In this document: positions 5,775 to 13,245 of the stretch, in pieces | Layout of the letters: each line of letters starts with the position of its first letter | How positions within the stretch are numbered: position 1 is the stretch's first letter | Source: an uncultured Eubacteriales bacterium | Lineage (GTDB): Bacteria; Bacillota; Clostridia; Oscillospirales; Oscillospiraceae | NCBI GenBank assembly: GCA_900548615.1 | Contig: URKW01000058.1 | Coordinates: forward strand, 1-13,359 | Direction: 5' to 3' | Length of the DNA stretch: 13,359 nucleotides | The notes under the pieces: generated by a model | What the model saw: the letters and a program-made list of their open reading frames with translations, nothing else | Told to the model about the DNA's origin: nothing | Database searches by the model: none | Program-made: the position numbers and the translations under genes

Positions 5775-7042
5775 CACTGGACGAAGCCTTACATTACATC
5801 CACGCCGTCTGCTGGAAGGGCAGCATCCCCGGTCTGGAGCGTATCAGCGCCCTGCTGGACAAGATGGTTCATCCGGAGCGGACGCTGAAATTTGTTCACG
5901 TCACCGGCACCAACGGCAAGGGCTCCACCTGCGCCATGGTGGCCTCGGTGCTGCGGCAGGCGGGCTATCGCACCGGCCTGTACACCTCGCCCTACATCGT
6001 CCGCTTCAACGAGCGGATGCAAATCAACGGCGAGCAGATCCCCGACGACGAGCTGTGCGCCATCACCGAGGAGATCAAGCCGCTGGCCGACAGCATTTTC
6101 GAGCAGCCCACCGAGTTTGAGATGGTCACGGCCATTGCCTTCGCGTGGTTTGCCCGCCGCCAGTGCGACATCGTGGTGTGCGAGGTAGGCATGGGCGGCG
6201 AGTTCGACGCCACCAACGTCATCGGCGCTCCCGAGGCTGCCGTGCTGTGCAACATCGGCCTTGACCACACGGAGGTGCTGGGCGACACACTGGAGAAGAT
6301 CGCCGCCACCAAGAGCGGCATCATCAAGCCCGGCTGCGACGCGGTGCTGTACCGCTCCACCGACGGCGTGGAAGCCGTGGTGGAGCAGCGCTGCCGCGAG
6401 GTGGGCGCAGCGCTCCACAAGGTGGACTTTACCCAGCTGCACCTGCGGCAGCATTCGCTGGAGGGGCAGGTCTTCGACTTCGGCGGCAGGGAAAATCTCC
6501 ATCTCCCCCTGCTGGGCAAGCATCAGCTACACAATGCCGCCGTGGCGCTGACCACGCTGGACGTGCTGCAAAAGCGGAGCTGGAACATCACCGAGGACGA
6601 TATCCGTCAGGGACTGTCCCGCGTCACGTGGCCGGGCCGGTTCCAGATCATTCACCGCGACCCGCTGTTCCTCATCGACGGCGGCCACAATCCCCAGTGT
6701 ATTCAGGCGCTGGCCCAGAATATCACCGATTATCTGCCGGGCCGTCCCCTGACGGTGCTGACCGGTGTATTGAGCGACAAGGATTACCACTGCATGTACC
6801 GCAGTGTGGCGGATCACGCGGTGGAGTTCATCACCGTCACCCCGGACAATCCCCGCGCCCTGACGGCGCAGGAGCTGGCGAAATATCTGGCCAGCTTCGG
6901 CAAGCCCGTCACCCCCTGCGACACGGTGGCGGACGGCGTCCGCCTTGCCATCGACCACGCGGGTAAGGACGGTACTGTGCTGTGCTACGGCTCCCTGTAC
7001 CTGCTGGGCGACGTGATCAACGCAGTTGAAGAAACCAAATGA
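5771..7042 (+). CDS. folC: Bifunctional folylpolyglutamate synthase / dihydrofolate synthase
   Basis: A 423-residue member of the Mur ligase-like FolC family, of normal length. It shows the ATP loop GTNGKGS at residues 46-52, the TSPYIVRFNERMQING segment after it, EVGMGGEFDATN at about 138-149, HQLHNAAVAL in the central domain and IDGGHNPQ (D303, H306) in the C-terminal domain. FolC adds glutamates to folates, trapping them in the cell and improving binding to folate enzymes, and can also make dihydrofolate from dihydropteroate. ATG 5771 overlaps the folT stop and has AAAGGAG 10 bases upstream, so it is translationally coupled. The frame stays open upstream to about 5051, but that part runs through folT out of frame. 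In this locus the product would supply polyglutamylated THF to the acetyl-CoA pathway. Confidence 0.96.
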   Translation: MTLDEALHYIHAVCWKGSIPGLERISALLDKMVHPERTLKFVHVTGTNGKGSTCAMVASVLRQAGYRTGLYTSPYIVRFNERMQINGEQIPDDELCAITEEIKPLADSIFEQPTEFEMVTAIAFAWFARRQCDIVVCEVGMGGEFDATNVIGAPEAAVLCNIGLDHTEVLGDTLEKIAATKSGIIKPGCDAVLYRSTDGVEAVVEQRCREVGAALHKVDFTQLHLRQHSLEGQVFDFGGRENLHLPLLGKHQLHNAAVALTTLDVLQKRSWNITEDDIRQGLSRVTWPGRFQIIHRDPLFLIDGGHNPQCIQALAQNITDYLPGRPLTVLTGVLSDKDYHCMYRSVADHAVEFITVTPDNPRALTAQELAKYLASFGKPVTPCDTVADGVRLAIDHAGKDGTVLCYGSLYLLGDVINAVEETK

Positions 7043-7044
7043 CC

Positions 7045-7080
7045 CCAAAGCGGCAGGCTCTCCTGCCGCTTTGGTTTATT
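7045..7080 (+). terminator. Rho-independent terminator of folT-folC
   Basis: A perfect 13-bp stem (7045-7057 with 7062-7074, core GCGGCAGG/CCTGCCGC) closes a 4-base CTCT loop and is followed by TTTATTTG. It begins three bases after the folC stop codon. Confidence 0.9.
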
Positions 7081-7113
7081 TGAACGGCGGTAAGTACCGC
7101 TCTGGCGCTGTGC

Positions 7114-7195
7114 GTAGGGGCGGGGTTCTACCCCGCCCGTCGCCTATTTGAGCTGCTTAATTTACTGAGCGGAAGGGGTAGAACCCCTCCCCTAC
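7114..7195. repeat. Palindromic intergenic element with 21-base inverted arms
   Basis: The arms at 7114-7134 (beginning GTAGGGGCGGGG) and 7175-7195 (ending CCCCTCCCCTAC) are inverted copies with one mismatch, separated by 40 bases. Each arm is also self-complementary (GGGCGGGGT-TCT-ACCCCGCCC at 7118-7138; AGGGGT-AGA-ACCCCT at 7174-7188). No transposase is present. It has the look of a small MITE- or REP-like element of a kind frequent in gut Firmicutes; family membership is an inference. Confidence 0.7.
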
Positions 7196-7231
7196 GAAGT
7201 ATCACAAATACCCCCGTCAAAGGAGACCGCC

Positions 7232-8086
7232 ATGTTTGCTGACTTACACATCCACATGCTGCTGTCCGGCAGCGACTGGAAGGCCGCCATCGCCGGACAC
7301 CAGCCCCATCCGGACGATATTTTGATCAAAGAACGTCTTTCCGCCTATCAATCTGCCGGAATTTCGTATCTTCGGGATGGCGGCGACCGGTTCGGGGTCT
7401 GCCTGCGGGCTAAGGAATTGGCCCCGGAATACGGCATCACCTACCGTACCCCAGCGTTTCCCATCTACAAAAAAAGCCACTATGGCAGCTTCATTGGCCG
7501 GGGATGGTCGGATTTTGCGGAATACCGCGCATTATTGGCGGAAGCGCAGGCAAGCGGGGCGGATTTCATCAAGCTGATGGTCTCCGGCCTGATGGATTTC
7601 TCCGCCTACGGCGTGCTGACGGAGGAGCCGCTGACCGGTGCGGAGATGCATGATCTCATTGCCGCCGCCCACGACCTGGGCTTTGCCGTCATGGCCCACT
7701 GCAACGGAGCAAAAGCGGTGAAAAACGCCGTCACAGCAGAGGTTGACAGCATCGAGCACGGGGCGTATCTGGACGACGAAGCCTGCCATATTCTGGCAGA
7801 AAGCGATACCGTCTGGGTACCGACTCTCTCCACCATCGGCAACCTGATCGGCAGTGGGCGGTTTCCGGACGATGTAGCGGAACGTATCCTCCGGTCGGCC
7901 CAGGAGAATATCCGAAAAGTCGCTAACTTGGGCGGTCATATCGGCTTGGGATGTGACGCCGGGGCGTTTCGGGTGCCCCATGTGGAGGGTACATTCAGCG
8001 AAGAAAAATGGCTGCGGGAGACGCTGGGCGAAAACACGGACGCCATACTGTCCGCCGCAGAAGGACAAGTCCGGGCAAAATTTTAA
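7232..8086 (+). CDS. Metal-dependent amidohydrolase family protein, substrate unknown
   Basis: A 284-residue TIM-barrel hydrolase of the amidohydrolase superfamily. The metal and catalytic positions can be read in order: HIH (H6, H8), K114 in DFIKLMVSG, H156 in MAHCNG, H176 in SIEHGAY and D242 in GCDAGA, the set expected for a binuclear site bridged by a carboxylated lysine. The barrel starts at the N terminus, so the beta-sandwich domain of imidazolonepropionase- and prolidase-like relatives is absent; the protein is compact but not obviously broken. No signal peptide. AAAGGAG precedes the ATG. It has no evident role in acetyl-CoA synthesis, lies between two repeat structures, and shows a looser, less GC-biased codon use than its neighbours by eye. 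It may be a later arrival. Confidence 0.83.
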   Translation: MFADLHIHMLLSGSDWKAAIAGHQPHPDDILIKERLSAYQSAGISYLRDGGDRFGVCLRAKELAPEYGITYRTPAFPIYKKSHYGSFIGRGWSDFAEYRALLAEAQASGADFIKLMVSGLMDFSAYGVLTEEPLTGAEMHDLIAAAHDLGFAVMAHCNGAKAVKNAVTAEVDSIEHGAYLDDEACHILAESDTVWVPTLSTIGNLIGSGRFPDDVAERILRSAQENIRKVANLGGHIGLGCDAGAFRVPHVEGTFSEEKWLRETLGENTDAILSAAEGQVRAKF

Positions 8087-8094
8087 AATTAATT

Positions 8095-8143
8095 GGTACA
8101 TTAACGGCCTTTATGGGTACATAAAAGGGCATTATCGGTACAT
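8095..8143. repeat. Three GGTACAT repeats at exact 21-base spacing
   Basis: GGTACAT occurs at 8095-8101, 8116-8122 and 8137-8143, each 21 bases apart. The first two 21-base units agree at 16 of 21 positions; the third keeps the heptamer and then runs into the terminator stem. Function unknown: it could be a decayed tandem repeat or a phased protein-binding array. Confidence 0.6.
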
Positions 8144-8144
8144 G

Positions 8145-8185
8145 AAAAAAGCGGTATTCGAGCAAAGCCCGAATACCGCTTTTTT
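8145..8185. terminator. Bidirectional terminator between the amidohydrolase gene and acsB
   Basis: A perfect 16-bp stem (8145-8160 with 8170-8185, core GCGGTATTCG/CGAATACCGC) has six A on one side and six T on the other, so it can end transcription on either strand. It sits between two convergent genes. Confidence 0.93.
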
Positions 8186-8202
8186 GATTTGGAACGATTT
8201 CC

Positions 8203-10332
8203 TTACATGAGGGGCTCCATCTCCAGAACAGGATGGCCCACTTCGGTCAGGAAGCCATACAGCTCCTCCATGTCGGTGGTGACGGTCTCGTCAGCGATCA
8301 TGCTGGTGAAGTTGTCAATGCCGTACAGCTCCTTGGCGGTGGCGTTGATGCGATCCGCCATCTGATCCTTCAGCTCCTTGGGCAGCCAGACGATGCGGCC
8401 CATGCCGCCCTCGGCAGCCAGGAACTTCTTGGAGGCGATGAACTGCTTGCCGTGGCCCATGAAGCCGGGGGTCTGAACGCCGCCGCCGGTCATGGACGCC
8501 ATCTCGGAGAAGCTCATGCCCAGAGGGGTCATGCCCACATGCTCACGGTTGGTGATGACCACGCCGTTGGACATGGGCTCGATGCCGCAGATGCACTCGA
8601 AGCAGCCGCAGGAGGTCATGGGATCCTCCAGGATGGAGTATAGGGTCACGCGCTCCAGCGCGCCGTGAGAATACTTGCTGACGGCCTCGTTAACGTCCTC
8701 GTAGGCGCCCAGACGCTCGTCCAGGCAGCGATCCTTGGGAACGATCTGGCAGGGGCCGTTGGGGTCCAGCTCATTGGTGGCCTTGGCGTCCAGCCAGGAC
8801 ACGGCGCCGCACAGGCCCAGACGCTCGGGCGTGACGATGCAGACGTGGCTGGGGGAGAAGGCCTGGCACAGAATGCAGGTGTAGAACTTATCCACGGACT
8901 CGTCGGTCATGGACTTCAGGCGGGCGTCACGGGCGATGAACGCCTCGTTGGCCTTGGCGCGGATCTCCTTGCAGCCCTCGGGACGGGTGCAGATGCGAAC
9001 CTGGCACTTGTCCACCACGGTCTCATACTCGCCCTTGACCTTGGCATACAGCACCTCGCCCAGATGACGGGCGCGGAAGCCGGCCTCGAAAGCGGACTTG
9101 GACACGCGGACGCGGATCATGTCGCGCTGGCCGGTATGCATGACACCCTCGATGCAGTTGAGGAAGTTGTGGAACTTACGCTCGACCACAGGCTCGAAGT
9201 CGGTCTGCCAGGACTTGCCGGCCACCTCCAGCGTGATGGTCAGGCAGATCTTGGAGCCGGGCTCGAACTCGTCGAAGTCGGGGCCGTCCAGAATGATGGC
9301 GTGATCCTCGATATTCTGGGCTTCTTCGGTGCGGCAGAACTCGCAGCAGTCCACGCGGGAGCCGTCGATCTCGATCTGGGTGTCGTTCTTGCGGATGATC
9401 TCGCCCTCGAAGGCGTTGGAGAAAGCCACGGGAATGTCGATATTGGTGACCTTGATCTTGATATCGCGAGCCTCCAGAGAGGTCTCGATCCAGTCCTGAG
9501 TATTCTCGTTGATAATCAGGGACTTGGGAACGGCCCACATGTCATCGGTATCGTTGGTGATGACGGGGAAGCCCAGCTGGATGGCACCGGCGCCGCAGGC
9601 CACGGTGATATCGGGCACGGGAGCGTAGGCGTTGACGAACGCGAAAATGCGGTGGAAGGAGTAGTCGATATGGCCGTCATAATCGCCGGGCTGGACAGCG
9701 CCGAAGATGAAGGCGGCGCGGACAACCAGAGAGATGATGTGGCCCACGGACCAGATATCCTCGCCCACAGGGACGACGCGAACGTCGAAGTTCATGGTCA
9801 TGCCGCACTCGATCAGCTGGTCAATGATGCCGCCGATCAGGAACACGAAGATACCGCGGGACTGGTAGCCCTTGACGGTTTCCAGCGCTTCCTCCTTGGT
9901 GGGAGCGGGGCCGATCATGACCACGAAGCCGGGGATATCGCGGGTGACCAGAGGCACGCCCAGGGTACGCACCTCGGCATCGGTGAAGTGGCCGTGGTAG
10001 TTGGTGCCGGCATAGGGATCGGGGTTGCGGGCATACTTGCAGGCCTCGATCATCTCGGCGGCGATGGCGGTGCCAACGCCGGAGGTGAAGATGTCCTTGG
10101 TCTTATACTCGCGGGTCATCATGGCCTTCACATCGGCCAAGGTGTCGCGCAGCTCGCCCAAGGTGGTGACCTTCTTGCCCAGATAGGCGTAAATGCAGGA
10201 CAGGTAGTAGGCCGTGTCCGGCATCTTCATGGGAGCGGACTCGCCCAGCTCGGCAACGACGGCGTTGATCTCTGCCTCCGCCTTGGCAAACATCTCGTCG
10301 GAGCCTCTGAATACTCTGTCAAATAATCCCAT
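8203..10332 (-). CDS. acsB: Acetyl-CoA synthase catalytic subunit of CODH/ACS
   Basis: A 709-residue acetyl-CoA synthase, about 20 residues shorter than the Moorella enzyme, all from the N-terminal side. It joins a methyl group from the corrinoid protein, CO from CODH and coenzyme A at the nickel-containing A-cluster. The A-cluster ligands are intact: C486, C489, C498 and C508 (in FYTCILCQAF and GLCGA) for the [4Fe-4S] part, and C575-Gly-C577 (in SCGCFEC) for the distal nickel, every one offset by exactly 20 from the Moorella positions as I recall them. The N-terminal region contains the usual segment YLSCIYAYLGKKVTTLGEL. ATG at 10330-10332 has AAAGGATGA upstream; 25 bases separate it from cooC. 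The gene ends at the bidirectional terminator at 8145-8185. Confidence 0.97.
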   Translation of the reverse strand: MGLFDRVFRGSDEMFAKAEAEINAVVAELGESAPMKMPDTAYYLSCIYAYLGKKVTTLGELRDTLADVKAMMTREYKTKDIFTSGVGTAIAAEMIEACKYARNPDPYAGTNYHGHFTDAEVRTLGVPLVTRDIPGFVVMIGPAPTKEEALETVKGYQSRGIFVFLIGGIIDQLIECGMTMNFDVRVVPVGEDIWSVGHIISLVVRAAFIFGAVQPGDYDGHIDYSFHRIFAFVNAYAPVPDITVACGAGAIQLGFPVITNDTDDMWAVPKSLIINENTQDWIETSLEARDIKIKVTNIDIPVAFSNAFEGEIIRKNDTQIEIDGSRVDCCEFCRTEEAQNIEDHAIILDGPDFDEFEPGSKICLTITLEVAGKSWQTDFEPVVERKFHNFLNCIEGVMHTGQRDMIRVRVSKSAFEAGFRARHLGEVLYAKVKGEYETVVDKCQVRICTRPEGCKEIRAKANEAFIARDARLKSMTDESVDKFYTCILCQAFSPSHVCIVTPERLGLCGAVSWLDAKATNELDPNGPCQIVPKDRCLDERLGAYEDVNEAVSKYSHGALERVTLYSILEDPMTSCGCFECICGIEPMSNGVVITNREHVGMTPLGMSFSEMASMTGGGVQTPGFMGHGKQFIASKKFLAAEGGMGRIVWLPKELKDQMADRINATAKELYGIDNFTSMIADETVTTDMEELYGFLTEVGHPVLEMEPLM

Positions 10333-10357
10333 TGATCTATTTCATCCTTTCAAAAAT

Positions 10358-11122
10358 TCAAGTCTCGTCGATGCGCGCCTTGATGGCCCGGATCTCCTCC
10401 ACGGCCCTGGGGCTGACATCGTAAGGGGAAAGGCCGCGCCGGTCGGCGTCGATAACCTCGGCGTCGTAGCTGATAAAGCCCAGCAGATTCTCCTCGGGGA
10501 TGCGGGAGCGGACGAATTCACGATCCGCGTCGTCCCGGATCTTGTTGGCCACCACGTCCACCTTGGTGACGCCAAGGTCGGCGGCCAGCTGCTTCACCTT
10601 TTCATAGGTCTGCACGCTTCTTGCGCCCGGCTCGATGACCACGATGAAGCGATCCATGCACCCGGCGGTGCCGCGGCCCAGATGCTCCAGACCTGCCTCC
10701 ATGTCCATGATGACCACGTCGTCCTTGCGGAACACCAGCGCGGAGAGAATGGACTTGAGCATCACATGCTCGGGGCAGACGCAGCCGCCGCCGCCGGTCT
10801 CCACCGTGCCCATCACCAGCAGCTTGACGCCGTTGATATCACGGGCGAACTTATCGGGGATATCGCTGACCTGCGGGTTCAGCTTGAAGAATTTATTGGT
10901 GTAGGTGGCGCCGGTGCGCTCCTCTACCAGCTGACGCATTTTGGAAATGGGTGTGATGGAATTGACCTCCTCCTCCGTCAGGCCCAGCGCCAATCCCAGA
11001 TTGGCGTCAGGATCCACGTCGGCGGCCAGCACGGTACGGCCCTCGTCGGCGTACAGGCGGGCCAGCGTGGAGGAGAGCGTCGTTTTGCCTACGCCGCCCT
11101 TTCCGGTAATGGCTACTTTCAT
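10358..11122 (-). CDS. cooC: CooC-type nickel-insertion ATPase for CODH
   Basis: A 254-residue P-loop ATPase of the CooC/MinD group with the deviant Walker A GKGGVGKTT at residues 7-15, VLAADVDPDANLGLALG after it and the CooC metal-binding pair C114-Val-C116 in GGGGCVCPEH. The segment VVIMDMEAGLEHLGRGT matches the Walker B region of the family. CooC dimers bind Ni(II) and use ATP hydrolysis to help build the CODH C-cluster. It lies directly between cooS and acsB, 37 bases after cooS, which suits service of CooS. ATG 11120-11122 with GGAAAGG upstream. It is distinct from the ATPase at 3194-3964, which has a longer insert before its Cys pair and the ending GCYCF instead of GCVCP. Confidence 0.94.
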   Translation of the reverse strand: MKVAITGKGGVGKTTLSSTLARLYADEGRTVLAADVDPDANLGLALGLTEEEVNSITPISKMRQLVEERTGATYTNKFFKLNPQVSDIPDKFARDINGVKLLVMGTVETGGGGCVCPEHVMLKSILSALVFRKDDVVIMDMEAGLEHLGRGTAGCMDRFIVVIEPGARSVQTYEKVKQLAADLGVTKVDVVANKIRDDADREFVRSRIPEENLLGFISYDAEVIDADRRGLSPYDVSPRAVEEIRAIKARIDET

Positions 11123-11159
11123 TGGTTCGACCTTTCCTCAGTCAAGATACAGCTCTTAC

Positions 11160-13061
11160 TTAGATGCCCAGCGCGGCGCGCTTGGCCTCGATACCGGCGA
11201 TCATCTTGTCGCCCAGGCTCTCGATATCGGTGTCCACGATGAAGCGGGCTTCCACCCAATCCTTCACGCCGTGCTCACCCTGCAGCAGCTCCACCACTTC
11301 GCTGGAGCCCTTGGTGTAGGGATCCACGCCCAGATAGGTGTCGATACCGGTGGCGACCACGTAGTTGCCGATGGAGACGGCCTTCTCGCTCATCCACTCG
11401 GGCGCGCAGCCGCACAGGGGGATCTGGGAGATGTTGATGCCCCAATCCTTGGCGATATCGGAGGCCAGCAGCATCATGCGGGAAATATCCACGCAGGAGC
11501 CCATGTGCAGCACGGGGGGAATGCCCACCAGCTCGCACACGCGCTTGAGACCCTCGCCGCAGTATTCCTTGGCGTCAGGATCCATCAGGCCAGCCTTGGC
11601 GGCAGCCTGAGCGGAGCAGCCGGACAGAATGACGATGATGTCGTTCTTCAGCAGCTTCTTCATCAGCTCGATATGCGCGGTGTCGGGACGGACCTTGGGG
11701 TTATTGCAGCCCACCATGGCCACGGCGCCCCGCAGCACGCCGGCCTTCACGCAGTCGATCAGGGGCTTGGTGGTGCCGTAAGTATCCACGTGGGAGTTGC
11801 ACACGCCGTCCAGCTCCTTCTTGATGGCTTCCAGAGAGTAACCAACGCGGGCCTTGGTCTTCAGCTCGGGGATGTTGACCAGCTCGGGACGACGGTTCTT
11901 GAAGTTTTCGATAGCGGTTTTGACGATATTCCTGGCGTTCTCACCGGCGCTCTCGGCATGGAACTCGATGAAATCAGAGTCGGGAATGCGGGCGATGGGA
12001 GAGGTGGTGATGAACTTGGTGTGGAAGCACTTGCTCAGGGGGCCCAGCGCGGGGAAGATGCACTGCACGTCCACCACGATGGCCTCGCAGGCGCCGGTCA
12101 GCACCACGTTTTCCTGATTCAGGAAGTTGCCGGCCATGGGGATGCCGTGACGCATGGTGACCTCGTTGCTGGTACAGCAGACGCCGGCCACGGTGATGCC
12201 CTTGGCGCCGTTTTCCTTGGCGTAGGCGATCATCTCGGGGTCGTTGGCGTAGAACACGATCATCTCGGACAGAGAGGGATCGTGGCCGTGAACGATGATA
12301 TTGACGTTGTCCTTCTCCATGACGCCGATGTTGGCGGTGGTGTCAATGGGCTTGGGAGTGCCAAACATAACGTCGGAGAACTCGGTGCCCATCATGGAGC
12401 CGCCCCAACCGTCGGACAGACCGGCGCGCAGGGACTGGCGGATCAGCGCCTCAGGCATGGAGGAGCAGCCCATATGGGTCATATGCAGAGACTGGGACAC
12501 CTCGCGGTCGATGGCGCGGGGCTCGATACCAGCCTTGTTCCACAGCTCCTGGGTGTGCTCGGGGGCGCGCTTGAGGAAGCGCTGGACGCCAAAGGGCTTG
12601 CCGTATTCCAGCAGGCCGATCTCGGCCATTTCGTGGGCCAGGTCGTAGATGTCCTTGCCCTCGGTCTCCACGCCCCATTCCTTGGCGATGCGGATCAGCT
12701 TGTCAGGATCCTTGACCTGATAGTTGCCGCCCTCGCGGGTCTGGTGCAGGGTGTGCATGATCTCGCGGCCATGGTCGGAGTGGGTGGCGGAGCCACCGGC
12801 GGTGAAGCGCAGATAGTTTCTGCCTACGATGCCGTGAACATCGCAGCCGCAGATACCGCGGGGCGCCTTGGGGGTGATGCGGCAGGGGCCCATGGAGCAA
12901 ATACGGCAGCAGGTGCCGGCTTCGCCGAAGCCGCAGTGGGGGGTCTGGTTCTTTGCGCGCTGTTGCCAGGAATCCGCGCCGACCTTGATGCCGTTTTCCA
13001 GCAGAGCGGCCGTGGCAGCTTCCATCTGTTCCACCGTGATTAAACGATCCCAATCTTTCAA
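11160..13061 (-). CDS. cooS: Anaerobic carbon monoxide dehydrogenase catalytic subunit (CooS/AcsA)
   Basis: A 633-residue nickel-iron CODH that interconverts CO2 and CO. The N-terminal cluster cysteines are present: C43 and C51 for the intersubunit D-cluster and C52, C55, C60 and C71/C73 for the B-cluster. C-cluster ligands are also all found: H258 in VHGHDP, C295/C296 in GVCCTS, C334 in DVQC, C452 in VGCNN, C482 in SGCSAQ and C523 in MGSCVD. In this operon it acts as the CODH half of the CODH/ACS complex and would usually be called AcsA. The start is TTG (13059-13061): AGGAGG lies 8 bases upstream and an in-frame TAG occurs just before, so no longer start is possible; the next ATG (residue 13) lacks a ribosome site. 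The gene leads an operon with cooC and acsB. Confidence 0.97.
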   Translation of the reverse strand: MKDWDRLITVEQMEAATAALLENGIKVGADSWQQRAKNQTPHCGFGEAGTCCRICSMGPCRITPKAPRGICGCDVHGIVGRNYLRFTAGGSATHSDHGREIMHTLHQTREGGNYQVKDPDKLIRIAKEWGVETEGKDIYDLAHEMAEIGLLEYGKPFGVQRFLKRAPEHTQELWNKAGIEPRAIDREVSQSLHMTHMGCSSMPEALIRQSLRAGLSDGWGGSMMGTEFSDVMFGTPKPIDTTANIGVMEKDNVNIIVHGHDPSLSEMIVFYANDPEMIAYAKENGAKGITVAGVCCTSNEVTMRHGIPMAGNFLNQENVVLTGACEAIVVDVQCIFPALGPLSKCFHTKFITTSPIARIPDSDFIEFHAESAGENARNIVKTAIENFKNRRPELVNIPELKTKARVGYSLEAIKKELDGVCNSHVDTYGTTKPLIDCVKAGVLRGAVAMVGCNNPKVRPDTAHIELMKKLLKNDIIVILSGCSAQAAAKAGLMDPDAKEYCGEGLKRVCELVGIPPVLHMGSCVDISRMMLLASDIAKDWGINISQIPLCGCAPEWMSEKAVSIGNYVVATGIDTYLGVDPYTKGSSEVVELLQGEHGVKDWVEARFIVDTDIESLGDKMIAGIEAKRAALGI

Positions 13062-13087
13062 AGTGTAATCCTCCTAACGGTTTTTTC

Positions 13088-13114
13088 GCCGGCCGCCGCA
13101 GCGCGGAGACCGGC
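13088..13114 (-). other. GC-rich hairpin in the cooS leader
   Basis: GCCGG (13088-13092) pairs with CCGGC (13110-13114), with an inner CCGC/GCGG stem (13096-13099 with 13103-13106) and an AGC loop. It lies in the roughly 110-base leader, about 16 bases upstream of the cooS ribosome site. On this strand it is followed by A residues, not U, so it is not a terminator; it may stabilise the mRNA 5' end. Confidence 0.5.
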
Positions 13115-13170
13115 CTGCTTATCATATCTTGAGTTGCCCTAAAGGATGACGGTTCCTCCCACCCTCATCT

Positions 13171-13188
13171 TTGTCACCACTTTAACAA
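13171..13188. promoter_or_regulatory. Rex-like operator overlapping the -10 of the cooS promoter
   Basis: TTGTCACCACTTTAACAA is an 18-bp site matching the clostridial Rex consensus TTGTTAA-N4-TTAACAA at 12 of 14 defined positions, with one half-site perfect. It covers the predicted -10 box (13179-13184) and start site. Binding by the redox repressor Rex at low NADH would block transcription. Inferred from consensus. Confidence 0.55.
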
Positions 13189-13207
13189 AGTATTGGGCGC
13201 TTGTCAA
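13179..13207 (-). promoter_or_regulatory. Predicted promoter of cooS-cooC-acsB
   Basis: On the minus strand TTGACA (13202-13207) is a perfect -35 box, followed by a 17-base spacer and TAAAGT (13179-13184, four of six matches to -10). The start site is expected near 13172. Confidence 0.7.
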
Positions 13208-13218
13208 CAAGGGAAATC

Positions 13219-13245
13219 AAATTTCCGTGACATTCTTGGAAATTT
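13219..13245. promoter_or_regulatory. Inverted repeat upstream of the cooS promoter
   Basis: AAATTTCC (13219-13226) and GGAAATTT (13238-13245) are perfect 8-bp arms with an 11-base centre, starting 11 bases upstream of the -35 box. The position suits an activator or secondary repressor site. Beyond it, 13246-13359 holds no gene I can support, only a weak TTGTC/GACAA pair at 13284-13304. Confidence 0.4.

Noticed and set aside
8665..13043. Long plus-strand frames opposite acsB and cooS (553 and 700 residues)
   Set aside because: Same antisense composition with no motifs; the minus-strand genes carry all catalytic residues of ACS and CODH.
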